Assembly (NCBI GenBank): GCA_944358895.1
Contig: CALVSB010000013.1
Coordinates: 1-47,182 of the forward strand
Source of the DNA: an uncultured Bacilli bacterium
GTDB lineage: Bacteria; Bacillota_I; Bacilli_A; RFN20; CAG-826
Direction: 5' to 3'
Length of the DNA stretch: 47,182 nt
A program made the position numbers and the translations under genes. Positions 40,091 through 47,182 of this stretch are shown piece by piece (the stretch's first letter is position 1; every line of letters begins with the position of its first letter). The notes under the pieces were generated by a model. That model was given only the letters and a program-made list of their open reading frames with translations, made no database searches and was not told the origin of the DNA.

Positions 40091-42865
40091 TTATAACTTG
40101 CCGAAATAGAAATAATCAACGCTAGAATAGACCATGTTCGTTAGGTTCGATTGGCAAACAAGGTATTTGCTTTGGGTATCGATTGCAAAGTCATTTTGCC
40201 AATCGATGGTCGGATCATCTTCGTCAATGCCAAAACCGGCCAGGCATTTTCCGTTTCCCATTATGAGCACTCTAGCGTGAGAAACGAAAACCTTGGAACC
40301 ATCAGATTGCTTTAGGTGCCGCATGGGCGTTATCTCGTTTTTGCCATCGCGGAACGGCACTCCTTCGAACAGATGACCGTCATCTGAGTCGCGAATGAAC
40401 TGGAGGTCGCGAATAATCAACGGCTGAGCAAGGTGAAGTAAACGTGATTCATGTGTCTTGGAGTCTGAAACGACGGCTTTATCAATGCGTATAGAACTTC
40501 CTTCGTAAAGGACTTTTGTAGAGTCGCCAAACACGGCGAAGCGCTTTGCCAAGTCGTCAATTTCGCGCTTTCCGAAATGCCCGTGGATACCACGCAATGT
40601 GAAACAATATCTCCCATTGTGCAAAAAAGACACATCAATCTCTTTCCGCTCGAATCCGCCAAGCGAAATTAAACGATCCTCATCCAAATGGGATGGAGAA
40701 GTCACAAGAACCTCAAATTGTTCGTCCGAAGGCCCGAGAAAGGGGGGATTGGGATCGAATATTAGTCTCTTTTTATCCTTGTCGATTAGGAGCGGTCCGA
40801 CCGCGCCAACAAATGCCGGCTTGTTGTAGATTCTAAACAAATCAATGACACTGTCGTCTTCAAGGACAACCCGACAAAGACAATCTTTAAGATGGCTAGT
40901 TATTTCGAGAATCTGTCCGGCAGACAAAACGTTTGTCTTTGTTTCAAAGGAATAAAGAGCGTTGTCAATTGGTAATTGAACATATTTGGCCGGCAGGGAA
41001 GAGAACAATTCTACTCTTCCGGCCTTATCCAACGTACCACAGTAAATATTCTCTGGTTTGCTCTTCCAAACGCCGTCAATTCCGAGACGCCATTGAAAAA
41101 TGGGACACGTAAGGCAAATAAGCCCGTCTTTATACGGAACCATGCAGCCTTGCTGAGCATCGAAGGAATAGGCAATGTCTCCTCCCGGCAAACAAAGTCT
41201 GACGTTGCCGCGTGAATTCTCACCATAGTAAATGCGACGGTCGAAAGAGTAGGAAAAGCCCGGGAGTAAGAGAACATCATAGGCAGCTATCGTCTTTCCG
41301 CTCGCATAATCAAAGGCCTCAATGGTCGTAGGGGTTGCCAATAGCGAATCTTCTTTAAGCCTGAAAGAGACAAAACCGTCACAATCTAGACGGTCAAAAT
41401 CATTCGATTTTAAAACCCTTCCCCGCATCCTTAGGCCGAGTCGATCGGCCAAAGTTTTGTCGGAAAAGCAAAATTCAACGTTCCCCTTCGCAATCTCGTA
41501 GGAAATACCCTGTCGCTCAAAGAACGAGTCGTCTGTCTTTTCACTCGAAAACCAGTATCGCCTGCTAGGCTTTTCCTCAAAGAAAAATGGTTTCGTTCCC
41601 GACAAGACATCGCCTTCCCTGGCATGAATCGAATACGAAAAACGGTCTGTTTTTATCGCCTCAAGATTTTTTAAAGGTGGCAAAGAATCTTGCGGTCCGA
41701 AAAGAACATAGTTACCTGGTGGCAAAGACAAACGGGTGGCTTCTCGCCCATCGCCAAAGAAAAGAATAAAAGGCCTTTTTAGTGCGTCTTTTGAGTCGTA
41801 TTTAATGTCATCGTTGACAATCTGAACGGCGAAGTCTAGGGAATCACCGATAAGGTCATCGATGGGTATTCTTTCCTCGTCGCTTGTTAGATATAGTCCC
41901 GATCCAGAGATGGCTAGCGGTCGCATCAATTTAGGTTGGCCATTCGTCAAAACAACGAGAGTCAAACTTTTAGATTCGGCTTGAAAATCGTTTAGGAAGC
42001 GGCACCGAGGAACGACCAGATACGCATGGCAATTATCAAAAATATAGCGAGGCCGGAGATTAGCGAAACCATCGCTCACCCGCAATGCCTTTTTCCGGGC
42101 TTTTTCGATGTCTGACCCTAAAGTGCATTCGTATTTTTCCCACCACGTCTTCTGCAAATCATCGATGTGGTTCTGAACTTGAATCGAGCCGCTGGCGGCT
42201 GTCGAAAAATTCAAAAATGCCTGTAAAACAACAGTTTTCAAAATTTCTTTTCTTTCGACGGCAAGTTGACGTATTCCAACCAAAATTCGATATGAGGTGG
42301 CCCCTATTTTCAAGTCCGCATCCGGGTTCATATCACGGGAAAAAGCCTTTTCGATAGCCTCGACTATTTCGTCAATCCTTGCTTTTGTCTCATAGATGTC
42401 GCAAGAGAAATCGCTGGCATATACCTTCCATAAAAATTTGAAGAAGGATTCCCATGATTCTTCCGGCATCAACGCGTATGAACAAATGGTGGCATAGTAC
42501 TTTTTCCGCAATTTTTTGAAGAGGAAAATATCAGAGGCTTTATCCAGGCGGACAAGACAGTCGCAAATGCGCTGGTCCAAATAAATATCTTTGAACTTGT
42601 CGTCAAAGGAACCAACAATCGAGGAAAGCCACGAGCCATTATCAATCGACCAGTTTCTTGTAGCTACCACGAGGTATATGAAAAAAGGCCTAAGACAAAA
42701 TTTGGGGAGATTCCTTTTTCCATTGTCGGCAGACAAAAGCTCTTTGATCAAAAAATCCTTGAGACAGACCGTCTCCTCATCGGAAAGAGATACTTTAGTT
42801 CCGAATTGAAAACCTTTGTCCCCAAAAAGCGAATCAATTTTTGCAAATAAGCCAGATTCTTCCAC
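40091..42865 (-). CDS. large protein of unknown fold, positional DruH candidate
   Basis: The 924-residue protein has a helical N-terminal third (about 1-260) and a beta-rich remainder with repeated FSY/SF and LPG patterns (for example LPPGNYVLFGP, LLPGFSYSFD, LCLPGGDIAYSFD). No catalytic motif, signal or membrane segment is seen. It is encoded directly upstream of the DruE-like helicase, the place DruH has in Druantia type III, whose DruH is also a large protein without known domains. The identity is inferred from context, not sequence. Expression looks leaderless: TTGAAG-N16-TAAAGT ends 6 nt before the GTG start. Base composition is lower in GC than the core. Confidence 0.6.
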   Translation of the reverse strand: MEESGLFAKIDSLFGDKGFQFGTKVSLSDEETVCLKDFLIKELLSADNGKRNLPKFCLRPFFIYLVVATRNWSIDNGSWLSSIVGSFDDKFKDIYLDQRICDCLVRLDKASDIFLFKKLRKKYYATICSYALMPEESWESFFKFLWKVYASDFSCDIYETKARIDEIVEAIEKAFSRDMNPDADLKIGATSYRILVGIRQLAVERKEILKTVVLQAFLNFSTAASGSIQVQNHIDDLQKTWWEKYECTLGSDIEKARKKALRVSDGFANLRPRYIFDNCHAYLVVPRCRFLNDFQAESKSLTLVVLTNGQPKLMRPLAISGSGLYLTSDEERIPIDDLIGDSLDFAVQIVNDDIKYDSKDALKRPFILFFGDGREATRLSLPPGNYVLFGPQDSLPPLKNLEAIKTDRFSYSIHAREGDVLSGTKPFFFEEKPSRRYWFSSEKTDDSFFERQGISYEIAKGNVEFCFSDKTLADRLGLRMRGRVLKSNDFDRLDCDGFVSFRLKEDSLLATPTTIEAFDYASGKTIAAYDVLLLPGFSYSFDRRIYYGENSRGNVRLCLPGGDIAYSFDAQQGCMVPYKDGLICLTCPIFQWRLGIDGVWKSKPENIYCGTLDKAGRVELFSSLPAKYVQLPIDNALYSFETKTNVLSAGQILEITSHLKDCLCRVVLEDDSVIDLFRIYNKPAFVGAVGPLLIDKDKKRLIFDPNPPFLGPSDEQFEVLVTSPSHLDEDRLISLGGFERKEIDVSFLHNGRYCFTLRGIHGHFGKREIDDLAKRFAVFGDSTKVLYEGSSIRIDKAVVSDSKTHESRLLHLAQPLIIRDLQFIRDSDDGHLFEGVPFRDGKNEITPMRHLKQSDGSKVFVSHARVLIMGNGKCLAGFGIDEDDPTIDWQNDFAIDTQSKYLVCQSNLTNMVYSSVDYFYFGKL

Positions 42866-42871
42866 GCCTCT

Positions 42872-42899
42872 ACTTTAATTGCAATTCACTCAGCTTCAA
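42872..42899 (-). promoter_or_regulatory. promoter of the DruH/DruE-like operon
   Basis: TTGAAG, a 16-bp spacer and TAAAGT on the minus strand; the -10 ends 6 nt before the GTG start, which implies a leaderless transcript. Confidence 0.65.
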
Positions 42900-42983
42900 T
42901 AAAAATGTAGGAATTAGATTTCTACAAATTTTTTGGCACATATCTGAAGCGAAAAAGAATGGTTCTTCGCTTCGGCTTCCCAG

Positions 42984-42994
42984 TAGTCTAAACT
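42984..42994 (+). promoter_or_regulatory. -10 region of the zinc-finger nuclease gene
   Basis: Overlapping TAGTCT and TAAACT; the latter ends 10 nt before the ATG, giving a near-leaderless transcript without a ribosome-binding site. Confidence 0.35.
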
Positions 42995-43004
42995 AAACCG
43001 CGAT

Positions 43005-43982
43005 ATGGGAAACTTTGAAAAAACGTGCCCGATTTGCGGGAAACCTACCCGTTCAATGTACGGGCGTTCGGCGAGCGACGGACTTTGTATCTACCACGGT
43101 ACCCTCCTCAAGGAGGGAAAAATTAAAAAGGGGTCTGATGGCCAGTATGCCTACACGGATAGCGGGAAACCCGTCGGCTCCTCAACAAGCCAAGTAAAAG
43201 CGCCATACCACCCGTCTTCCAAAGACTTCGGAAAATGCATCGTTTGCGGCAAGCCAAAATCCAGCATGGGTCCCCTTTGTAAGGACTGCTATCGGCACGC
43301 CCTCGAGGAGGCAGCCCTCTCGAGCGAATCCCAAAGCCAGCTGATTGAACATTATCAAAACCTCAAGGCAAACATGTACCGCATGTACGGGGACGACGCT
43401 TTTCAAAGCGCGTCGATCCGTCTTTACGCAATCGCTTATAACCTCTCGAGCAAATTCCACTACGGGGCTTGTTTGTCCTTCTTTGAAGACGACATTCCGG
43501 ACATCAAAAAGAAAATAGCGGCAAAGGAAGAGAAGAAAAAGCTCGACAAAGAAAGTGCCGAAAGAAAGAACGATTCGCTTTTGAAGGACAATATTAGTGA
43601 AGACATGCACATGCTAGATAGCGATGGCGAAGTCAAAATCGACAATGCCATTTGGCATTTGACCCCGGAGCTCGGCATCATGCACGTCCCTCATCAATAC
43701 GTAACCGAAATCGACAGCGAGGAAGCGGGCCGGACAGTGAAAAGCGACTGGAAGATTTCCTTCTACAAAAATCCTGGATGCCACTTCTATATCGAGTACT
43801 GGGGCATGAAAAACGACCGCCGCTACGAAGAAAACAAGCAGGAAAAGAAATCGCTTTATGACCGTTACGGCATTACCTACATCGGAATCGAAGCCGATGA
43901 AATAAGCGATCAAAACGCCCTGATGGACCGTCTAAGGCGCGAAATTTACAAAATCAAACGGTCAAAAGGCATTCCCGAATAA
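43005..43982 (+). CDS. zinc-finger protein with C-terminal PD-(D/E)XK-type nuclease domain
   Basis: The 325-residue protein has two N-terminal cysteine clusters (CPICGKPTRSMYGRSASDGLC, residues 9-29, and CIVCGKP...CKDC, about 77-94), a charged linker rich in Lys and Glu, and a C-terminal domain. That domain has VKSDWKIS (Asp), FYIEYWGMKND (Glu in IEYWG) and EENKQEKKSLYDRYGITYIGI (Lys), the order of the Vsr/UvrD-associated PD-(D/E)XK nucleases. It is divergent from the DruH-like gene and shares its intergenic region. It probably cleaves DNA, and its zinc fingers may target it; the substrate is unknown. Confidence 0.65.
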   Translation: MGNFEKTCPICGKPTRSMYGRSASDGLCIYHGTLLKEGKIKKGSDGQYAYTDSGKPVGSSTSQVKAPYHPSSKDFGKCIVCGKPKSSMGPLCKDCYRHALEEAALSSESQSQLIEHYQNLKANMYRMYGDDAFQSASIRLYAIAYNLSSKFHYGACLSFFEDDIPDIKKKIAAKEEKKKLDKESAERKNDSLLKDNISEDMHMLDSDGEVKIDNAIWHLTPELGIMHVPHQYVTEIDSEEAGRTVKSDWKISFYKNPGCHFYIEYWGMKNDRRYEENKQEKKSLYDRYGITYIGIEADEISDQNALMDRLRREIYKIKRSKGIPE

Positions 43983-44035
43983 CAAACAGATATTTCCCTT
44001 GAGGCATCATAAACGTGCCATCAGGGGCGATTAGA

Positions 44036-45415
44036 CTATTTTTTGTACTTTCTCAAAGCTTTGTCCAGCGGCTCCCCCGCTATCCGCGCCCGATAAAGGA
44101 TGAAGGGCACCGGAAGGCCGAGATCACCCTTCTTTTTGAGCTCCTTCGCCTTCTTTTCCCATTCCTTGGCCTTCGCCTTGTCTTTCGGAACTCCCACCCC
44201 GCTTCGGCATAACTTGCTCATAAGAAGACAGGACATCCCGAATCCCCTCTCCGCCCCGAGCTTTGTCAATTCGATTGTCTTGTTGGCATCCTTCTTCACA
44301 CCGAGGCCCCGCCCATAGAAATCGGCCAGAAGCTGGCAAGCCGGACCATGCCCCGCATCTACGGCTTTTTGCAGGTCCATGGCCCCGATCTCGGGGCAAG
44401 GAGGCGTTCCGATGCCCGCGGCATGAAACGCCCCGGCGCCATAAGAGCCTTCCGCGTCCCCTAGGCTCGAGGCCAGATTAAAGAAGGTAAGTGCGGATCT
44501 CTCGTCAATCGGAAGGTATTCCCCAGTGCAATAGGCATAGGCAGCAAATAGAGCGGCATCGGCATTGCCGGCGACCGCGGCATTCATGACGAGGATAATC
44601 CCCTGTTGCGGATTCTTCTCGAATCCCCATTCGCCTTTTAAGAGGGCGCGGCCAAGGGCAAACTGGGCCCTGGGGTATCCTAGATCAGCTCCGCGCTTCA
44701 TGTAGGAAGCCGCGGCCTTATCGTCTTTTTCGACGAGCGTGGCACCGTTCTTGTAGGCAACGAAAAGGCGGTAAGCCGCCTCCCCGTTTCTTCTCTCGGC
44801 CGCCTCCTTGTAGTGGGCAAGGGCCTGCTCTTTGTCGCCGTTGGTTTCATAGTAATAGCCCAGCGCGTAATGGCAAAAGGCATCGCCCAGCCTTGCCCCG
44901 GAGGCCGCTATTTTCATTCCCTGCCGATAGTCCTTTTGAGCCCTCTCGCCCCTCAAATAGATCTTGGCCAGGGCTCCATAGGCCGGTGGATAGTCCTTTT
45001 CGGTCAATTGGACTAAAAGGTCATGACCCCTTTGGGCTTCTTCCTCGCTTCTCCAGTCCTTGCGTAGCTCCTCGGCCAGGCGGAAGCTGGCCTCGGAATA
45101 GCCGGCCTCGGAGGCGCGTTCGATGATCTTGAAACCCTGCGCGTATTCTTTGGAAGACGAGCTTTTGAGGTAATCCGAGGCCACGCGGACGATCGCCTCC
45201 CCGTCCGTCAGGAAGTCATGGTCTGAATACCGATGCAAAATATCCATCTTCGAAGCATGAAAGGAAGCGAGATTCCTTTCACCAAGAATCTTGGCGAGTT
45301 GGGCCTCCCTTTCTTCCACCTCGGAAGGAAGGAAGTTTTCGTGGCAAAAGGTGCATTGAAGGGCCTCGCTATCCTCGACGAGCTCCTTTCCGCAATGGGG
45401 GCAATGGCAGTTCAT
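44036..45415 (-). CDS. Sel1-repeat protein with N-terminal zinc ribbon
   Basis: The 459-residue protein starts MNCHCPHCGKELVEDSEALQCTFCHENF, a four-cysteine ribbon, then carries about nine Sel1-like TPR units (pattern A-x-x-x-LG-x-x-Y-x-x-G, for example AFCHYALGYYYETNGDKEQALAHYKEAAE and ACQLLADFYGRGLGVKKDANKTI), ending in a basic tail. Sel1 repeats are protein-binding scaffolds. ATG 45415 is preferred over the farther start because TACAAT and an AAGGA site stand just upstream. It has no signal peptide, so is cytoplasmic. It follows the accessory block and may or may not belong to it. Confidence 0.85.
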   Translation of the reverse strand: MNCHCPHCGKELVEDSEALQCTFCHENFLPSEVEEREAQLAKILGERNLASFHASKMDILHRYSDHDFLTDGEAIVRVASDYLKSSSSKEYAQGFKIIERASEAGYSEASFRLAEELRKDWRSEEEAQRGHDLLVQLTEKDYPPAYGALAKIYLRGERAQKDYRQGMKIAASGARLGDAFCHYALGYYYETNGDKEQALAHYKEAAERRNGEAAYRLFVAYKNGATLVEKDDKAAASYMKRGADLGYPRAQFALGRALLKGEWGFEKNPQQGIILVMNAAVAGNADAALFAAYAYCTGEYLPIDERSALTFFNLASSLGDAEGSYGAGAFHAAGIGTPPCPEIGAMDLQKAVDAGHGPACQLLADFYGRGLGVKKDANKTIELTKLGAERGFGMSCLLMSKLCRSGVGVPKDKAKAKEWEKKAKELKKKGDLGLPVPFILYRARIAGEPLDKALRKYKK

Positions 45416-45433
45416 GGGGTTGTCCTTTTTTAC

Positions 45434-45439
45434 ATTGTA
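45434..45439 (-). promoter_or_regulatory. -10 box of the Sel1-repeat gene
   Basis: TACAAT on the minus strand, 18 nt before the ATG, followed by an AAAAGGA ribosome-binding site. Confidence 0.45.
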
Positions 45440-45505
45440 ACATTTGCCCATACGGTATCGGCTATGAAAAAAGAGTGGAGCGTCCCCTCTGGAATTCAAT
45501 GCCGC

Positions 45506-46234
45506 CTACTTCCTCAACCCGTACATCAAAATCCCGCCGGCCACCGCGACATTGAGGGAGTCGATGTGGCCCATCTCGATCCGGACCCGGCCGTCGCTAT
45601 GGTCGCGGATGTAGGAAGAAATGCCGTGGGACTCACTTCCGAGGACCAGGGCCAGTTTCCCCTTCCCGAGGTAATCCTCGGGCGGAAGGGAAGATTGAAG
45701 GTCGCTGGCCAAGAGGAAATAGCCGCTTTCCTTGAGCCTTACCACTGCTTCCTCGGCCTTCAGGAAATGGAGGCGGAGCTGGAAGATGGCTCCTTGGGAG
45801 GCCATGAGAGCCTTGCTCGAATAAGGGGAAGTCGAAGGAGGAAGGACCACGACGTCGAAATAGGAGAAAGCCAAAGCCGTCCGAAGAATCGTCCCAAGAT
45901 TCCCCGGATCGCCTACCCCGTCGAGGACGAGAACGCGGGACGAGGAAAAAGGTTCTTCTTCTTTCTTCCGACATACGGCCAAGACCCCTTCCGGGTGAAC
46001 GAGGGAAGTAACTTTCCTATAGGCCCGCTCGGAAAGGCGGGTCGTCTTCGGGAAGGAGAAGCCGAAGTCCTCCGTTTCATAGAGCTCGAGGACTTGCCCA
46101 TGGGAGAGGGCTTCCTCGACGAGGTGCTTGCCCTCGACGAGAAAGCAGTCGCTTTTTCCATCCTTGAGGGAGACGAGCTCCTTGAGGCGGGGATTCGAGG
46201 GGCTATCGATGAACGGTATGTCGCTAGGTTTCAT
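45506..46234 (-). CDS. TrmH/SpoU-family RNA 2'-O-methyltransferase
   Basis: The 242-residue protein has the small N-terminal substrate-binding domain (SPSNPRLKELVSLKDGKSDCFLVEGKHLVEEAL) and the knotted SPOUT domain with its three motifs: DGVGDPGNLGTILRTA (motif 1, about 100-115), LALVLGSESHGIS (motif 2, about 190-202) and GHIDSLNVAVAGGILMYGL (motif 3, C-terminal). It methylates a ribose in rRNA or tRNA using SAM; the exact target is unknown. ATG 46234 is chosen because the family begins near this point; the open frame upstream overlaps the divergent promoter region. Confidence 0.92.
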   Translation of the reverse strand: MKPSDIPFIDSPSNPRLKELVSLKDGKSDCFLVEGKHLVEEALSHGQVLELYETEDFGFSFPKTTRLSERAYRKVTSLVHPEGVLAVCRKKEEEPFSSSRVLVLDGVGDPGNLGTILRTALAFSYFDVVVLPPSTSPYSSKALMASQGAIFQLRLHFLKAEEAVVRLKESGYFLLASDLQSSLPPEDYLGKGKLALVLGSESHGISSYIRDHSDGRVRIEMGHIDSLNVAVAGGILMYGLRK

Positions 46235-46311
46235 GCAAGGGGATTGTGGGCCAGTTTCGCGCAAAAAGAAACCGACTGGAGCGAAAAGGCCATGAAAAGA
46301 CTGAAAAAAAC

Positions 46312-46340
46312 GAGACAGTTCGTTGGGCAAAGGATATATT
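46312..46340 (+). promoter_or_regulatory. promoter of the zinc-ribbon membrane protein gene
   Basis: GAGACA, a 17-bp spacer and TATATT, 34 nt before an ATG that has an AGGAGG ribosome-binding site. Confidence 0.5.
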
Positions 46341-46374
46341 GAAAACAGCATTTAGCATATAGGAGGAACAACAT

Positions 46375-46722
46375 ATGCCATTCTGCCAAAAGTGCGGCCA
46401 TGAAATCATGGACGGGGAAACCGTCTGCCCGAGCTGCGGCGCCCCCGTCGGCGGCCAAGCGCCCCTCAAGGCGACCCCGGCCCCGCAAGTCGGCCTCACC
46501 ACCATCGAGCTCGTCGCCTTCGTCTTCATGATCATCGGAACCATCGCGATGGCTTTTGCCATCATCCCCCTCGTCTGGTGCATCCCGATGACGATCCATG
46601 CCAAGAAGGCGATGGACGACCACCAGAAGATCGGGGTCGGCTTCAAAGTCTGCACCCTCCTCTTCGTGAGCCTCATCGGCGGCATCCTGCTCCTCGTCCG
46701 CGACGAAAGCGCCTGCAACTGA
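46375..46722 (+). CDS. small zinc-ribbon membrane protein
   Basis: The 115-residue protein starts MPFCQKCGHEIMDGETVCPSCG, a zinc-ribbon of the zinc_ribbon_2 type, followed by a Pro/Ala linker and two membrane segments (about 44-73 and 88-106) around a short basic loop (HAKKAMDDHQKIG). Such proteins are common and mostly uncharacterised. The ribosome-binding site AGGAGG and a -10 TATATT are clear. A frameshifted paralogue lies just downstream after a terminator. Confidence 0.85.
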   Translation: MPFCQKCGHEIMDGETVCPSCGAPVGGQAPLKATPAPQVGLTTIELVAFVFMIIGTIAMAFAIIPLVWCIPMTIHAKKAMDDHQKIGVGFKVCTLLFVSLIGGILLLVRDESACN

Positions 46723-46734
46723 TTCAAAACGTCA

Positions 46735-46766
46735 AAAAGAAGGCCGTTTTTGCGGCCTTTTTCTTT
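46735..46766 (+). terminator. terminator after the zinc-ribbon gene
   Basis: AGGCCG/CGGCCT hairpin around a T-rich loop, followed by TTTTTCTTT on the plus strand. Confidence 0.8.
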
Positions 46767-46843
46767 ATCTTCCCTCTTTGTAATATTTCGTTCCAGCCGT
46801 TCCTCCGCAAGGTCCATGATGATATCATCAACAGCAGAAAGCC

Positions 46844-47109
46844 ATGATCGTTTGCCCCCTATGCGGAAGCGAAGCCCCGAGCGGCGCCCGGCATTGCCCT
46901 CAGTGTGGGAGGCGCCTTTCGGCCGGCCCTTTCGCCCTCGGTGAGAAGCCGTCCCCGAGAAGAGCAGCATCGAAGTCGCGGCCTTTGCCTTCTACGTCAT
47001 ATCCTGCGTCAGCATTTCCTTCTTCATCGTCCCGCTCATCTGGGCCATCCCGGCAACCATCTACGTGAAGAATCGGATCGACCGGCGGAAAAAGATCAGC
47101 CTCCTTTAA
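46844..47109 (+). pseudogene. frameshifted paralogue of the zinc-ribbon membrane protein
   Basis: The first frame gives MIVCPLCGSEAPSGARHCPQCG, a zinc ribbon like that of the upstream gene. The membrane part (IEVAAFAFYVISCVSISFF...PLIWAIPATIYVKNRIDRRKKISLL, then TAA) is in a different frame and aligns with IELVAFVFMIIGTIAMAFAIIPLVWCIPMTI of the neighbour. A one-base shift between about 46940 and 46969 separates them, so the gene is broken or the sequence has an error there. No strong ribosome-binding site is seen. Confidence 0.7.
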
Positions 47110-47111
47110 AC

Positions 47112-47182
47112 TGGACCCCGTAATTCGGACAGTCTAGAAAAAACCACGACCAAAAGATTGCCTCCGATTACAATGTGATTGG
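47112..47182 (+). mobile_element. probable left end of an IS3-family (IS150-group-like) element, cut by the window edge
   Basis: Starting 2 bp after the stop of the broken paralogue, TGGACCCCGTAATTCGGACA resembles the terminal inverted repeats of IS3/IS150-group elements (TG...GACCCC...AA..GGACA). No transposase start lies in the remaining bases, so the identity is tentative. Confidence 0.35.

Noticed and set aside
43983-44035. Terminator between the convergent nuclease and Sel1 genes
   Set aside because: Only an imperfect short inverted repeat without a T run is present.

Overview
The window is most likely chromosome of a wall-reduced, Mollicutes-related Bacilli lineage of the gut type. It has Gram-positive marker genes (mutS2 with a Smr domain, RNase HIII, T-box-controlled ileS and pheST, PheS/PheT and MraZ of Firmicutes type). 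Its division cluster is stripped to mraZ-rsmH-(small membrane protein)-ftsA-ftsZ, with no mur, ftsI, ftsW or mraY genes. The coding sequence is strongly GC-rich and uses TGA as a stop (for example mutS2), so the standard bacterial code applies and not the Mycoplasma code. The species assignment is inference.

Layout. 1-2.8 kb: AT-rich lipoprotein/BspA-like leucine-rich-repeat locus, frameshifted, lying between a probable tRNA-His 3' end (cut by the window edge) and tRNA-Arg(UCU). 2.9-8 kb: uvrC-mutS2 operon and divergent rnhC. 8-17.5 kb: housekeeping genes on the minus strand (mraZ-rsmH-FtsL-like; ftsA-ftsZ; T-box-ileS-lspA-rluD). 17.1-21.8 kb: T-box-pheS-pheT-yceD-like operon and a flavin reductase-like gene. 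21.8-25.7 kb: a single 1298-residue protein joining TIR, STAND/NACHT-type NTPase, TPR and aminoglycoside-phosphotransferase-like kinase domains. 25.9-28.5 kb: CoA-disulfide reductase with rhodanese domain and a polytopic membrane protein.

28.6-44 kb is a lower-GC accessory block that reads as a defence island. It holds a large metallophosphoesterase, a PD-(D/E)XK-motif (DUF4420-like) protein with apparently lost catalytic acids, an AbiL-like AAA-ATPase/RloB-TOPRIM pair behind a palindromic operator candidate, a four-gene operon resembling Druantia type III (DruH-like, DruE-like helicase) extended by an HNH nuclease and a MazG-like NTP pyrophosphatase, and a divergent zinc-finger PD-(D/E)XK nuclease. 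No integrase or recombinase gene is visible in it.

44-47.2 kb: Sel1-repeat protein, SpoU/TrmH rRNA methyltransferase, a small zinc-ribbon membrane protein, a frameshifted paralogue of it, and what looks like the left end of an IS3-family element at the window edge.

Regulation seen directly. Many first-in-transcript genes have a TANNNT -10 box only 6-7 nt before ATG/GTG and no Shine-Dalgarno, implying leaderless mRNAs. Genes inside operons keep AGGAGG-type sites or ATGA/GTGA overlaps. Two T-box leaders control ileS and pheST; both carry an unexpected base at the tRNA-discriminator-pairing position.
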